From assembly GCA_036652815.1 (NCBI GenBank), contig JAVVVE010000003.1, positions 61,164 through 125,163 on the forward strand: 64,000 nucleotides of DNA. The letters run 5' to 3'. The translations under genes were made by a program, and so were the position numbers. Below, one piece after another: positions 9,030-18,522 of the stretch; position 1 is the first letter of the stretch; the number at the start of each line of letters is the position of its first letter. The notes under the pieces were generated by a model. It saw nothing but the letters and a program-made list of their open reading frames with translations, had not been told where the DNA came from and ran no database searches. This DNA is from SZUA-378 sp036652815 (GTDB lineage: Bacteria; Bacillota; Clostridia; Lachnospirales; Lachnospiraceae).

Positions 9030-9518
9030 TTATGCATCGCTTTCACTGCATTTTGTTAATGCAAGCGTTCCTGTTCTTGCCACTTCTACGATACTGATTG
9101 ACTGAAGCATATTGAGAAAAGAGGTAATCTTCTCAGGCATATCACAGATTTGAATCACCATATGATACTTAGAGGTATCTACAATATCAGCCTTCATGAC
9201 CGCACAGATCTCCAGGATATCTCTTCGATTCCCTTTGTTATATTTGACCTTTAAAAGCATTAATTCACGGCTGATGCTCTGTTCTTCATTAAATGTTTTT
9301 ACTTTAATGACATCTAATTTTTTATTTAGCTGCTTTTCTATCTGCTCAATCGTACGTTTATCTCCGCTGGAGACGATCGTCATACGTGAGATCTCCGGAT
9401 TATCAGTTTCTCCCACTGCCAAGCTGTCAATATTATAACATCTTCTTGAGAACAGTCCTGCAACTTTACATAACACGCCGGCTCTATTTTCAACCAATAC
9501 AGAATATATTCTCTTCAT
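9030..9518 (-). CDS. Acetolactate synthase regulatory subunit (copy 2, diverged)
   Basis: Second ilvN/ilvH-like ACT protein, 162 residues, directly downstream of ilvB. It keeps the N-terminal pattern (VENRAGVLCKVAGLFSRRCYN) and the second ACT domain, but differs from copy 1 over most of its length. The glycine of the RRGYN loop is replaced by cysteine (RRCYN), next to the regulatory ligand site. The frame opens with TTG at 9524; the ATG at 9518 has AAGGAG ten bases upstream and is preferred. It is likely co-transcribed with ilvB. Whether both small subunits bind the same IlvB, giving differently regulated holoenzymes, cannot be told from sequence. Confidence 0.9.
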   Translation of the reverse strand: MKRIYSVLVENRAGVLCKVAGLFSRRCYNIDSLAVGETDNPEISRMTIVSSGDKRTIEQIEKQLNKKLDVIKVKTFNEEQSISRELMLLKVKYNKGNRRDILEICAVMKADIVDTSKYHMVIQICDMPEKITSFLNMLQSISIVEVARTGTLALTKCSESDA

Positions 9519-9548
9519 ATCCAATCTACTCCTTCCAGATTCGGGATT

Positions 9549-11165
9549 TTACTTTGTAGTATCCATCGGATCAAGGATGCATTCCATCAATGCAGTCGTA
9601 TCCTCCCTCAAGAACTCTTCTATGACCTGTTCTATCTGTTCCATATGATGCACTCTGGTAAAAGGCATCTCATACGCTTCTGCTAATTTTTCCAGATTAG
9701 GATTGCCGGATAAATCTACCATCGCATATTTCCCTTGATAAGTCCGCTCTTGATATTCTCTTACCAGTCCAAGATACTGATTGTTAAATACAATCACTTT
9801 TACCGGAATCTTATTCTGTCTTATCGTGGCAAACTCCATCATGGACATCTGAAAAGAACCATCGCCGCATACTGCCACCACCTGCTTAGACATATCTCCT
9901 CTTTTGGCTCCCATCGCTGCCGGAATCGAATATCCCATCGTACCCATGCCGCCTGACGTTAAGAATCTGCCATCTCTGACGATATAATTATCACAGGACC
10001 ACATCTGATTCTGCCCCACATCTGCCACATAAACCGCATCCTTCTTCATCTTATCGGATAGAATCCTAATAAATGCTGCCGGATCCACATAGTCCGGATT
10101 CGGGACTCTTATCGCTTGCATGTTCTCTTTATATTCATTTAAGGTCGCTATCCATGCAGTATGTTCGCAAGCTACCTCCTGTTCCAAAAAATCTCTAAAG
10201 ATATGCTTCACATCCCCTACCAAGGGAATGGTAGCACCTACATTTTTACCAATCTCTGCCGGATCTACATCAATATGAACCAACACTTTATTTTCCATGA
10301 TAAGATCCGGTTGACTAATGGCTCTGTCTGCTACCCTCGCACCCACCATAATCAAGAGATCGGATTCATTCATAGCTCTGTTGGCATAATTTTTGCCGTT
10401 ATTACCCACCATCCCATAATACAGCTTGTGTTTGGTAGGCATAACACCGATCCCCATCAAAGTAGAGACTACCGGTATCTCATATTTATCTACAAAAGTC
10501 CTTAGTTCGTCTACACCGTCACTTAAAAAGACACCCCCGCCTACGCATAAGATAGGTCTTTTGGCACGTTCCAGCTCCTTCATAACATTTTTAATCTGTA
10601 CAGCATGCCCATTTACAGTAGGCTTATAGGTGCGTAGATTAACTGTTTCCGGATAAACAAAATTCTTTAATGCAGCGTTCTGGATGTCACTTGGAATATC
10701 AATTAAAACAGGCCCTTTTCTGCCACTATTAGCGATATAAAAAGCCTCTTTCATCACTCTTGGAATATCAGCTACGCTCTTAATTAAATAACTGTATTTT
10801 ACAAAAGATTCTACCGCTCCTGTGATATCTGCCTCTTGAAATACATCACTGCCTATGAGTTCACTCTCCACCTGACCTGTAATACAGATAAGCGGAATAC
10901 TGTCTGCAAAAGCAGTTGCAATCCCTGTAATTAGATTTGTAGCCCCCGGTCCCGATGTGACTGTACAGACTCCCACTTTTCCGGTCACACGTGCAAATCC
11001 ACTTGCCGCATGTGCCGCATTTTGCTCTGTTCGAACCAAGATGGCATCTATATCCGTCTCCAGCAAACTATTATAAAAAGGGCATATCGCCACACCCGGA
11101 TATCCGAATATCACAGATACGCCTTCCAGTTCCAGACATTTTACCATTGCATCTGCACCGTTCAT
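9549..11165 (-). CDS. ilvB: Acetolactate synthase catalytic subunit
   Basis: ThDP- and FAD-dependent large subunit that condenses two pyruvates, or pyruvate and 2-oxobutyrate. The start used here gives 538 residues, somewhat shorter than the usual 560-590. The N-terminal PYR domain has FGYPGVAICPFY and the catalytic glutamate in VRTEQNAAHAA. The C-terminal PP domain has the ThDP motif GDGSF...NN. The frame extends 7 codons to 11186, but the promoter at 11198-11226 would leave only about 5 bases of leader, whereas the ATG at 11165 (MNGADAMVKCLE) has AAGGTTGGTGA upstream. The later start is therefore preferred. Downstream at 30 bases lies ilvN copy 2. Confidence 0.93.
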   Translation of the reverse strand: MNGADAMVKCLELEGVSVIFGYPGVAICPFYNSLLETDIDAILVRTEQNAAHAASGFARVTGKVGVCTVTSGPGATNLITGIATAFADSIPLICITGQVESELIGSDVFQEADITGAVESFVKYSYLIKSVADIPRVMKEAFYIANSGRKGPVLIDIPSDIQNAALKNFVYPETVNLRTYKPTVNGHAVQIKNVMKELERAKRPILCVGGGVFLSDGVDELRTFVDKYEIPVVSTLMGIGVMPTKHKLYYGMVGNNGKNYANRAMNESDLLIMVGARVADRAISQPDLIMENKVLVHIDVDPAEIGKNVGATIPLVGDVKHIFRDFLEQEVACEHTAWIATLNEYKENMQAIRVPNPDYVDPAAFIRILSDKMKKDAVYVADVGQNQMWSCDNYIVRDGRFLTSGGMGTMGYSIPAAMGAKRGDMSKQVVAVCGDGSFQMSMMEFATIRQNKIPVKVIVFNNQYLGLVREYQERTYQGKYAMVDLSGNPNLEKLAEAYEMPFTRVHHMEQIEQVIEEFLREDTTALMECILDPMDTTK

Positions 11166-11197
11166 ACGATTCACCAACCTTTTCATTTTTGTGTTTC

Positions 11198-11226
11198 ATT
11201 ATCACATTTACCTATTCGTATGTCAA
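11198..11226 (-). promoter_or_regulatory. Consensus sigma-A promoter for ilvB-ilvN(2)
   Basis: Minus strand: -35 TTGACA, 17-base spacer, -10 GATAAT. The -35 overlaps the stop codon of the preceding cyclase gene. There is no room for a T-box or attenuator leader before ilvB. Confidence 0.75.
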
Positions 11227-12989
11227 TAGAAAACAATCTGATTTTTTCCATTTTCTTTTGCACGATAAAGTGCTTTATCTGCCCGCTCTACAAAAGAAAC
11301 CAATGTGTCATCTTCTTTTGGAACTGCACAATAGATTCCCTGTGATACCGTAACATAAGAAGATATCTCACTATATGTATGAATCAGACGTAAGTTAGAG
11401 ATATCTCTCCTAATCACATTGGTAAGGGTACTCACTTCCTCTTTGGTGGTGTTAGACAGTACCACAAGGAACTCTTCTCCACCATATCGAATCGCTGTGT
11501 CTAGCGGATGAGTCACATTCTGTCTGATGGTCTGGGCAATCTCATGAATCACCTTATCACCTGCCACATGCCCGTAATTATCATTATAGCTCTTAAAATT
11601 ATCAATATCCAGCATAACCATAGCTACCATAATCTCTTTTCGAATCGCATTCTTAAAGATACTTGGGTATAATTCCAATAGATAAGTTCTGTTATTCAAT
11701 TGGCTCAGGCTATCCGTATAAGCTAATTTCTTATAGGCATTGGCTTCGATGCTGGCCTGATAATAGCGGATAATCTCTTCCATCATCGAATATACCAGGA
11801 TAAAGGTAAAGAATAAGATCCCTATCCGAAAGAATATAAAAGGATCTCCCGTATTGGTCAGCATGAGATTACCAAATAAAAATCGAGCCATATCAATGGA
11901 TGCAAAGAACATAAAAATAACAATGGCAACCATCGAAAACAACGTTTGTCTCTCTTTATATTTGATATAACAGTAAATATTGCTGATTACGATCCACAGA
12001 AGCACCAATGCACTCACTTGAATATAAATAGCATAGCTACGATAAATGCCAAAAACATTGGTAACCTGTAAAATAAGTCTTATCACAAAATGCAAGGTAT
12101 AGAAATAAATCAAAACATTATAAACCCGTCTCATCCATCCCTTAAAATTATCGCGGAAAAACATCAATAATGGAATCGGCAACAAAAAGACACAAAATAG
12201 AGTCAGATAGATATTGAATTCAGGATTGCTCATCATAAATTGTCCCAATTTAGTCTCACACGCCGACCATACAGCCACAATCATCGAAAAGATACCCACA
12301 TAAAATAAATGATTGGAAGTGCCTATCTTGTGATGCATATAGACACATAATAAGACTGTGAAAAATCCAATAATAAGAATAGCAAAACACATAATGCATG
12401 CATTTACACTTGGTTCAATATGTGCAATCGTCAAATCATATTGATTCCCTATCTTCACCTCATTCAGCACACCGCCATAGTTATCGAGTGGAGAACTGTA
12501 GGTAATACGGAGCGTCTGCCCTCCCACATTGGCAGGGATCCGAACCAAATGATAAAAAGGTGGCGGTGCTATTTGAAAATACTTACCGCCCTGTGTATAA
12601 TATTCATAGATCAGCGTATTATCCAAAGAAACCTGCACCGATTGCCAGGAAGATTGTAATGCCAGATAAAATTCATTTCCTTGATTACAATTCTGCGGAA
12701 TCACCTTTGTAATCGATATTTGGTCATCCGCCTTTGTCTTTATAACACGCGGAAGTGTGATTAACTGGCCGGTTGATTCCACTCTCCAATTTTCATCAAA
12801 GGTTTGTGCCGCAAGCGTTTCTACTTTTGGTGCCGCACTATTGGGAAATATTTTTAATCCAAGCAGAAAAAGAAGTGCAATCGCAAAGATAACAGCAAAT
12901 AGCACTTGTGGTCTGATAGATCGATAAAAGAAAGCTATGATTTTCTTTTTATTCTGTTTAGACTTTTCTTGGTTATTTGTCGTGATCAT
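11223..12989 (-). CDS. Membrane diguanylate cyclase (extracellular sensor, 7TM-like, GGEEF)
   Basis: Predicted to make c-di-GMP from two GTP. It is 588 residues long. A signal-anchor helix (about 28-47) is followed by an extracellular beta-rich sensor (about 50-190), then about seven membrane helices (about 195-405), the arrangement of 7TM-DISM-type sensors, and a C-terminal GGDEF domain (about 420-588). The active-site loop is GGEEF at 503-507, with DIDNFKSYND before it, so activity is expected. The inhibitory I-site position has HPLD instead of RxxD, so product inhibition is probably lost. The frame opens at 13076 inside the upstream gene; the ATG at 12989 with GGATGGAGCGGGACG in front is the real start, 19 bases after the upstream EAL gene. 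The two genes form an operon. Confidence 0.9.
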   Translation of the reverse strand: MITTNNQEKSKQNKKKIIAFFYRSIRPQVLFAVIFAIALLFLLGLKIFPNSAAPKVETLAAQTFDENWRVESTGQLITLPRVIKTKADDQISITKVIPQNCNQGNEFYLALQSSWQSVQVSLDNTLIYEYYTQGGKYFQIAPPPFYHLVRIPANVGGQTLRITYSSPLDNYGGVLNEVKIGNQYDLTIAHIEPSVNACIMCFAILIIGFFTVLLCVYMHHKIGTSNHLFYVGIFSMIVAVWSACETKLGQFMMSNPEFNIYLTLFCVFLLPIPLLMFFRDNFKGWMRRVYNVLIYFYTLHFVIRLILQVTNVFGIYRSYAIYIQVSALVLLWIVISNIYCYIKYKERQTLFSMVAIVIFMFFASIDMARFLFGNLMLTNTGDPFIFFRIGILFFTFILVYSMMEEIIRYYQASIEANAYKKLAYTDSLSQLNNRTYLLELYPSIFKNAIRKEIMVAMVMLDIDNFKSYNDNYGHVAGDKVIHEIAQTIRQNVTHPLDTAIRYGGEEFLVVLSNTTKEEVSTLTNVIRRDISNLRLIHTYSEISSYVTVSQGIYCAVPKEDDTLVSFVERADKALYRAKENGKNQIVFY

Positions 12990-13008
12990 CGTCCCGCTCC
13001 ATCCTGAT

Positions 13009-14913
13009 CTATAACATAGCCACAAACTGATTCGGTGGAAGTGGTTTCGCAAAATAATAACCCTGCAAATAGTCACATCCCAGTTCTTCTAACTTATCCA
13101 CCATCTCTTTGGTTTCCACGCCTTCCACTACGATCTTCATACCCATATCCTGAATCATACGAATACTGCTATGCATGGCTATCATCGCTTTGGGATTGTT
13201 AAAGGATGACCACAGAATCGATTTATCGATCTTGACAATCTGGAATGGTAAATCCAGCATATAGCTGATATTAGAATAACCCGTACCATAATCATCCAGT
13301 GAGAAGCGAATCCCGTGATTAAATAACTTATGCATATTAATGGACAACATCTCTATATTGGATGCCGCCGCTGTTTCTGTAATCTCAAAATTAACCTGAT
13401 TACTGTCAATATGATATTCTTCTATCACCTGTAATAATTGAGAAGCCATCTCTGCCTGCATACATTCCACAACTGAAAGGTTGACTTCGATATATTGAAT
13501 CCCTCTTTTATAGATCTGTTCCTGCAGTATAAACTTGCATACCTCACGGAATACAAAGTTACCAATCTTAATAATCTTACCGGACTGTTCTGCAATCGGA
13601 ATAAATTCCTCCGGTGATACCATTCCCAGTTTCTCATCAAACATACGAACCAACGCTTCTGCGGCAACAATACTTTTTTCCTGCGTGTCGTAGATAGGTT
13701 GATAATATACCTGCAGCGTTCCTTGTGACAGTGCTATATCGATGGCTCTCTCAATATCTGCTGTCCTTTGTTGATTGGTAATATCCAGTGCTGTAATGGG
13801 ATAGACACCCTTTATCTGACTGTTGTCTTTCTCGGATAAACAATCCATATAATCAAATACCTGATCCACGTTTGAGATAGGATTCTTTACCTCCATGGAA
13901 GTAATGGCAGTTTCTATATTGATACTTAAATCCTCCCAGGTCCACTTCTCCATAAAGCGTTGATTAATAATCGAAGCCTCCGCTTCTGTAGCTTCGATGT
14001 ATTTTTGCTCCATCATAATGCAGAAGTGCCCTTTTCCAATATAATATACCCTGTGTCTGCGGCTGAGATGCTGCAGATACACTGTGATTTGTCTAAGATA
14101 AACTTGCGTTAATTTAAAGCCATAGCTTCGTCTGAAAAGTTCAAAATCACAGATAGCGACCCCTATGATATATGCTTTTCGTCCGGCAAACAAGACCTTA
14201 GAAACATCCGATGCAAACGTTGATTTATTTAAAGCACCTGTCTTGGATTCTAACAACTGCTCCGGTTTTGCAATATGAAAAAACAGCCACATTAAGCTAA
14301 TGGAAACGCCATATGCTTCCACCACCAGCTGTGGGAAAAAAAGTTGTATGACTGATGTTATAATAGGAATAATCGGAAATAAATACAGCGAAATTCTACG
14401 AGATTTATCGATTCCTTTGCCATATTTTTTAATATAAAGAATGGAAAACACACAGCAAATCAGCGTGGTAACATAAAGAATCCACAATGCCGATCCTCGG
14501 TGATAGATTCGTCTTTCGTCAAAATAAAAAATACATTTGTTGAATATACTAAGCAGAAATACTAAGACATCCGTTATAATAACGGCTCCCAAGGTATAGA
14601 TGGTACCATCTTTCAGTACATAGGTTGTATCCGTTATTGTGATAAGATATACGATATACAGAATCATAAGTGCATTACGAAATAGAAAATAAAACCACTC
14701 TATCATATACAAAATAGGAAGATAAAATAAATATGGATTGGTCTCTGCAAAGACTACTAAAAGATCAAGTCCAATCGATATGACCGAAACCCACACTAAA
14801 GCCCTCAGCATCACATTCTCTGCCGAAGGATTTTGGTATCTAAGATATAGGGTAAATAAAATTAATAGTACATTAATTAGAGCAGCTATATCAAAAAATG
14901 CATTGCTTCCCAT
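13009..14913 (-). CDS. Membrane GGDEF(degenerate)-EAL c-di-GMP phosphodiesterase
   Basis: The 634-residue protein has about seven to eight N-terminal membrane helices (about 5-215) and no large external domain, then a degenerate GGDEF-fold domain (about 225-375, signature replaced by GKGHF at 293-297) and an EAL domain (about 385-634). The EAL residues are complete: EALVRM at 419, VNLS, FEITET, DDYGTGYSN, IDKSIL, VEGVE and LQGYYFAKP. Active c-di-GMP hydrolysis is therefore expected. It is the first gene of a two-gene operon with a diguanylate cyclase 19 bases downstream, a paired make-and-break arrangement. Confidence 0.9.
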   Translation of the reverse strand: MGSNAFFDIAALINVLLILFTLYLRYQNPSAENVMLRALVWVSVISIGLDLLVVFAETNPYLFYLPILYMIEWFYFLFRNALMILYIVYLITITDTTYVLKDGTIYTLGAVIITDVLVFLLSIFNKCIFYFDERRIYHRGSALWILYVTTLICCVFSILYIKKYGKGIDKSRRISLYLFPIIPIITSVIQLFFPQLVVEAYGVSISLMWLFFHIAKPEQLLESKTGALNKSTFASDVSKVLFAGRKAYIIGVAICDFELFRRSYGFKLTQVYLRQITVYLQHLSRRHRVYYIGKGHFCIMMEQKYIEATEAEASIINQRFMEKWTWEDLSINIETAITSMEVKNPISNVDQVFDYMDCLSEKDNSQIKGVYPITALDITNQQRTADIERAIDIALSQGTLQVYYQPIYDTQEKSIVAAEALVRMFDEKLGMVSPEEFIPIAEQSGKIIKIGNFVFREVCKFILQEQIYKRGIQYIEVNLSVVECMQAEMASQLLQVIEEYHIDSNQVNFEITETAAASNIEMLSINMHKLFNHGIRFSLDDYGTGYSNISYMLDLPFQIVKIDKSILWSSFNNPKAMIAMHSSIRMIQDMGMKIVVEGVETKEMVDKLEELGCDYLQGYYFAKPLPPNQFVAML

Positions 14914-14967
14914 ATTGATCCTACTTTCATAGGTTACACCTTGATGATTAAATTGGTTTACAATAAT

Positions 14968-14996
14968 ATAGTATCTGTTTTTTCGTATGAAGTCAA
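14968..14996 (-). promoter_or_regulatory. Sigma-A-like promoter for EAL-GGDEF operon
   Basis: Minus strand: -35 TTGACT, 17-base spacer, -10 TACTAT, about 55 bases upstream of the start of the EAL gene. TATATT two bases further on is an alternative -10. Confidence 0.55.
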
Positions 14997-15037
14997 GTTA
15001 CTTTGCTTGATAAATTGATTGATAAATTTATGTCAAA

Positions 15038-15736
15038 TCATACTCGCAGCATGCGATACCCTACTCCGACATGCGTCTGAATATATTGTGGTGAGGAAGC
15101 ATCCGTTTCGATTTTTTTGCGAAGCGTAGCCATAAATACACGCAGCGATGAAACATCGTTTTCCCATGCACTTCCCCATATTTCACGCGTAATAAAAGCA
15201 TGGGTCAAGACCTTTCCCACATTCTTTGATAAAAGAGACAAAAGTTTAAATTCAATCGGTGTCAAATGCAGTTCTCTATCACTCATATAGGCACATCCAG
15301 CCGCATAATCAATCTTTAATGCTCCATTGGTAAATACCGCATTATGTACATTTTCATTACTTTCTACATAATTCAGTCTACGAAAAGTAACCCGTAATCT
15401 TGCAAGTAATTCTTCCACTGAAAAAGGCTTGGTTAAATAATCATCGGCACCGGCATCCAAAGCATCGATTTTATCGGTATCTTCGCTTCTGGCACTAATC
15501 ACTATGATGGGCATCAAAGACCAAGAACGTATCTTCTTTATAATCTCAATCCCATCCATGTCAGGAAGCCCTAAATCTAACAATACAACATCCGGATTAT
15601 AAGAAAGAGCCTCTAAAATAGCCGTTTCTCCGGTAGCTGCCGTATGGAACTTATAATGATGTGTTTCCAGTGTGGTAGAGATCAGGTTACGGACTGCTGC
15701 ATCATCTTCAACAATAAGAACTTGTGCTTTATTCAT
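15038..15736 (-). CDS. kdpE: Response regulator KdpE
   Basis: OmpR/PhoB-family transcription factor, 232 residues, controlling the Kdp potassium uptake operon. The receiver domain (about 4-118) has the acidic pair EDD at 10-12, phospho-acceptor D54 in LLDLGLPDMDG and the conserved lysine in LTKPFS. A C-terminal winged helix (about 130-230) has LTPIEFKLLSLL and ends VGVGYRM. Its ATG overlaps the end of kdpD by 8 bases, so translation is coupled. Confidence 0.96.
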   Translation of the reverse strand: MNKAQVLIVEDDAAVRNLISTTLETHHYKFHTAATGETAILEALSYNPDVVLLDLGLPDMDGIEIIKKIRSWSLMPIIVISARSEDTDKIDALDAGADDYLTKPFSVEELLARLRVTFRRLNYVESNENVHNAVFTNGALKIDYAAGCAYMSDRELHLTPIEFKLLSLLSKNVGKVLTHAFITREIWGSAWENDVSSLRVFMATLRKKIETDASSPQYIQTHVGVGYRMLRV

Positions 15737-18446
15737 GTAGGACTACCTCCTTAGCAGGTAATGTGAAGCGAAATATCGTACCATGTGGTTGGTTATCAAG
15801 AACCGATATTTCTCCACCATGTGCCGTAATAATTGATTTACATAACGCCAGTCCAAGACCTAGGCTTCTTCTGCTATCGGCTATCTTGGAAGTCAATGTA
15901 TAAAACATATCGAAAATCTTTGCTTTCGCTTCCTCCGGGATGCCACCTCCGTTATCTGCTATTTCTACGATGACCATGGTTTCTGCCTTTTCCACCCGAA
16001 TCGTAATCTTAGAATGTTCCGGCGTATACTTGATTGCATTGTCTACCATATTGATAATCACCTGCACGATCAGTCTCGCATCCATGTTAGCCATAATAAA
16101 TTCATTCGACTGCTCTACGACGATGGTATGTTCTATACTTTTACGATTAATGTGTAATAGAGCCTCCGTGATTACCTCATCTATCAGTTCCGGATTCATC
16201 CGCAGGTTCATCGTACCATCTTCAATCCTGGTAACTGACAGCAGATTCTCAACGAGCGTAATAAGCCAAAGCGAGTCATCATAAATATCGGTATAGAGCT
16301 GTTGTTTTTTAGCATCGTCTATCGCATCAGCGCTTGCCAGTAAGATCCCTGCATTCCCGGAAATAGAAGTAAGCGGTGTACGCAAATCATGCGAAATGGC
16401 ACGTAGTAGATTGGCTCTGAGTTGTTCGTTTTTAGCAAGAATCGCACTTTCTTCCCGTTCTCTAACTGCCTTTTCATTCTCCAGTGCCAATGCACATTCT
16501 CCGAGGATAGATAACACAATACTGTGTTCAAAGGAATCCATGGGTTCTTTTGAAAGTGCAATCCCCACTACCCCATATACCGTATCATTGACCCTGATTG
16601 CCAAATATAGACACTTGGCACTGCCCAGAGTATTGGTGGTTGCCCCTGCATGTTTGTTATTCTTGTAAACCCAGGCAGCTACTGCTTTTTCATTATCGCT
16701 CATGTATTCTTTGGCAATCTCTTGCTCATTGACGGTAAAAACAGAAGGTGTCATAAGTTCTTTATTCTCTGCCAGATAAAAAATTATATCCTTCTTTAAT
16801 AACTTTGTTAATTGATTGGCAATAACTGTTACAATCGCTGATTTTCCTTTTCCCTTTTGCAACAGTTGATTTGTTTCCAATAATATCTTAGTTCGATAAG
16901 CAGTTTCTGCTGCCTGCATGGCATGTTGTTTAATCTTGGCAGCCAGTGTGCTGGTTATAAAAGCAGCCATAAACATAACAAAAAACGTAATCGGATAGTC
17001 ATTGTCATACGCATTCAAACTATAACGTGGATCCGTAAAGAAAAAATTAAATGCCAGAACGCTTACAAAAGAAGAAATTAAACTATATGGTTTTTGGGTC
17101 GTAATAATCGCTGTAATTAAAACACTCAGGATATAAACCATAATAATATTGGATTCTGAGATACCAAAGGAATAAAACAATAATCCAAGCAGGGTTGCAC
17201 CGGTAAGCATTAGAATACTTTTTATGATATCCGAAAAAACAAATTGGAACGTATCCTGTGTGGATTTCTTATTCTTAAATTTAGGTGTTTCTCTATCCGG
17301 GATAATATAAATATCCAGATTCGGAGCTGCTGCAGTTAGCTTTTCAGTCAGTGTTTGTTTATTCCAAAAATATTTTCTGGTCGCATTATTTCTTCCCATT
17401 ACGATCTTTGATACACCGGAAAGTCTGGCAAATTCTGCAATCTGTAACGGAATATCATCCCCATAAACAGTCTCAATCATCGCACCAAGCTGCTCTGCTA
17501 AATGTATATTTGCACGAAGCCTTGCTTTATCGACTTCACTCATCACAGCATACTCTGTAGTTTCCACAAATAATGCCGTAAAACTTCCTTTAAAAGCCTT
17601 TGCCATCCTTGCCGCAGTACGGATGATCTTGGCATTGGTTGGAGAAGAAGACAGACATACCAAGATATGTTCATCTGTATAATAATCATTTGCCTGTCCT
17701 CTGTCAACATTGATTTGACGTACCTTTTCCGACATCCGATTCACGCGGTCTGCACATCTTCGTAATGCGATTTCACGCAGTGCTGTTAGATTCTTAACAT
17801 CAAAAAAATTACCCAAAGCTCTTTGTGCTTGTGTCTCTCGATATATCTTACCGGCATGCAGACGTTCGATCAATTCCTCCGGCTCAATATCAACCAATTC
17901 TACTTGATCTGCATCATCAAATAATCGATCCGGTATCCGCTCATGGACTGCAACACCGGTAATCGATGCAACCATATCATACAAGCTCTCTATATGCTGT
18001 ACATTAACCGTGGTATAGACATCGATCCCTGCTTTTAATAACTCCTCTACATCCTGATAACGCTTCTCATGACGACATCCCGGTGCATTAGTATGTGCTA
18101 ATTCATCCACAAGAACAAGCTTGGGATTGCGCTGTATGGTGCTGTCAATATCAAATTCATGAATCATAATCCCTTTATAAACAGTATTTAACACTGCTAT
18201 CTGTTCTAATCCGCTTAAAAGTGATATCGTGGCCGGTCTTGTATGTGGCTCCACATAACCGACTACCACATCGACTCCTCTTCTTTTTACCGAATGTGCT
18301 GCTTTTAACATCGCATAGGTCTTACCGACACCGGCAGCATATCCAAAAAAAATCTTTAGATGTCCGCGGTTCTTAACTTCGGCTTCTTCTTTGATGCGTT
18401 TTAATATCTGTTCCGGATCCTCTCGTAAATCGTCCAACGTTATCAC
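15729..18446 (-). CDS. kdpD: Sensor histidine kinase KdpD
   Basis: Full-length 905-residue membrane kinase that senses potassium limitation and phosphorylates KdpE. In order: cytoplasmic KdpD domain with Walker A GYAAGVGKT at 35-43, a universal-stress-protein-like domain (about 250-370), four membrane helices (about 400-510), a GAF-like segment, a HisKA domain with the phosphorylated histidine in AISHDLRTP (about residue 686) and a HATPase with NAIKYTP, DNGGGIP and GLGLAL. In Firmicutes the USP region is a known c-di-AMP receptor in some species; binding here is possible but not shown by sequence. A strong -10 upstream suggests kdpDE is also transcribed on its own. Confidence 0.97.
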   Translation of the reverse strand: MITLDDLREDPEQILKRIKEEAEVKNRGHLKIFFGYAAGVGKTYAMLKAAHSVKRRGVDVVVGYVEPHTRPATISLLSGLEQIAVLNTVYKGIMIHEFDIDSTIQRNPKLVLVDELAHTNAPGCRHEKRYQDVEELLKAGIDVYTTVNVQHIESLYDMVASITGVAVHERIPDRLFDDADQVELVDIEPEELIERLHAGKIYRETQAQRALGNFFDVKNLTALREIALRRCADRVNRMSEKVRQINVDRGQANDYYTDEHILVCLSSSPTNAKIIRTAARMAKAFKGSFTALFVETTEYAVMSEVDKARLRANIHLAEQLGAMIETVYGDDIPLQIAEFARLSGVSKIVMGRNNATRKYFWNKQTLTEKLTAAAPNLDIYIIPDRETPKFKNKKSTQDTFQFVFSDIIKSILMLTGATLLGLLFYSFGISESNIIMVYILSVLITAIITTQKPYSLISSFVSVLAFNFFFTDPRYSLNAYDNDYPITFFVMFMAAFITSTLAAKIKQHAMQAAETAYRTKILLETNQLLQKGKGKSAIVTVIANQLTKLLKKDIIFYLAENKELMTPSVFTVNEQEIAKEYMSDNEKAVAAWVYKNNKHAGATTNTLGSAKCLYLAIRVNDTVYGVVGIALSKEPMDSFEHSIVLSILGECALALENEKAVREREESAILAKNEQLRANLLRAISHDLRTPLTSISGNAGILLASADAIDDAKKQQLYTDIYDDSLWLITLVENLLSVTRIEDGTMNLRMNPELIDEVITEALLHINRKSIEHTIVVEQSNEFIMANMDARLIVQVIINMVDNAIKYTPEHSKITIRVEKAETMVIVEIADNGGGIPEEAKAKIFDMFYTLTSKIADSRRSLGLGLALCKSIITAHGGEISVLDNQPHGTIFRFTLPAKEVVLHE

Positions 18447-18488
18447 CTCTCATTCGATTTAAAAACCGACTAATTTGGAAACAAAATC

Positions 18489-18497
18489 ATTATAACA
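18489..18497 (-). promoter_or_regulatory. Extended -10 promoter upstream of kdpD
   Basis: Minus strand TGTTATAAT, a perfect TATAAT with TGn extension, about 45 bases upstream of the kdpD start in the 76-base gap after kdpC. No consensus -35 is seen. It would give basal kdpDE expression independent of kdpABC. Confidence 0.55.
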
Positions 18498-18522
18498 TAA
18501 GTAACTTATTCTTTGCTTGTTT

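Noticed and set aside
11166..11222. T-box or leader-peptide attenuator before ilvB
   Set aside because: The consensus promoter leaves a leader of at most about 26 bases, too short for either.
4786..14913. Treating both GGDEF-EAL proteins as bifunctional cyclases
   Set aside because: Their GGDEF signatures are replaced (ADVF and GKGHF), so only phosphodiesterase activity is supported.
15001..15037. Inverted AT-rich repeat after kdpE as terminator
   Set aside because: TTGATAAATT/ATAAATTTAT elements are overlapping, AT-only and lack a T run in the direction of kdpE; not convincing.
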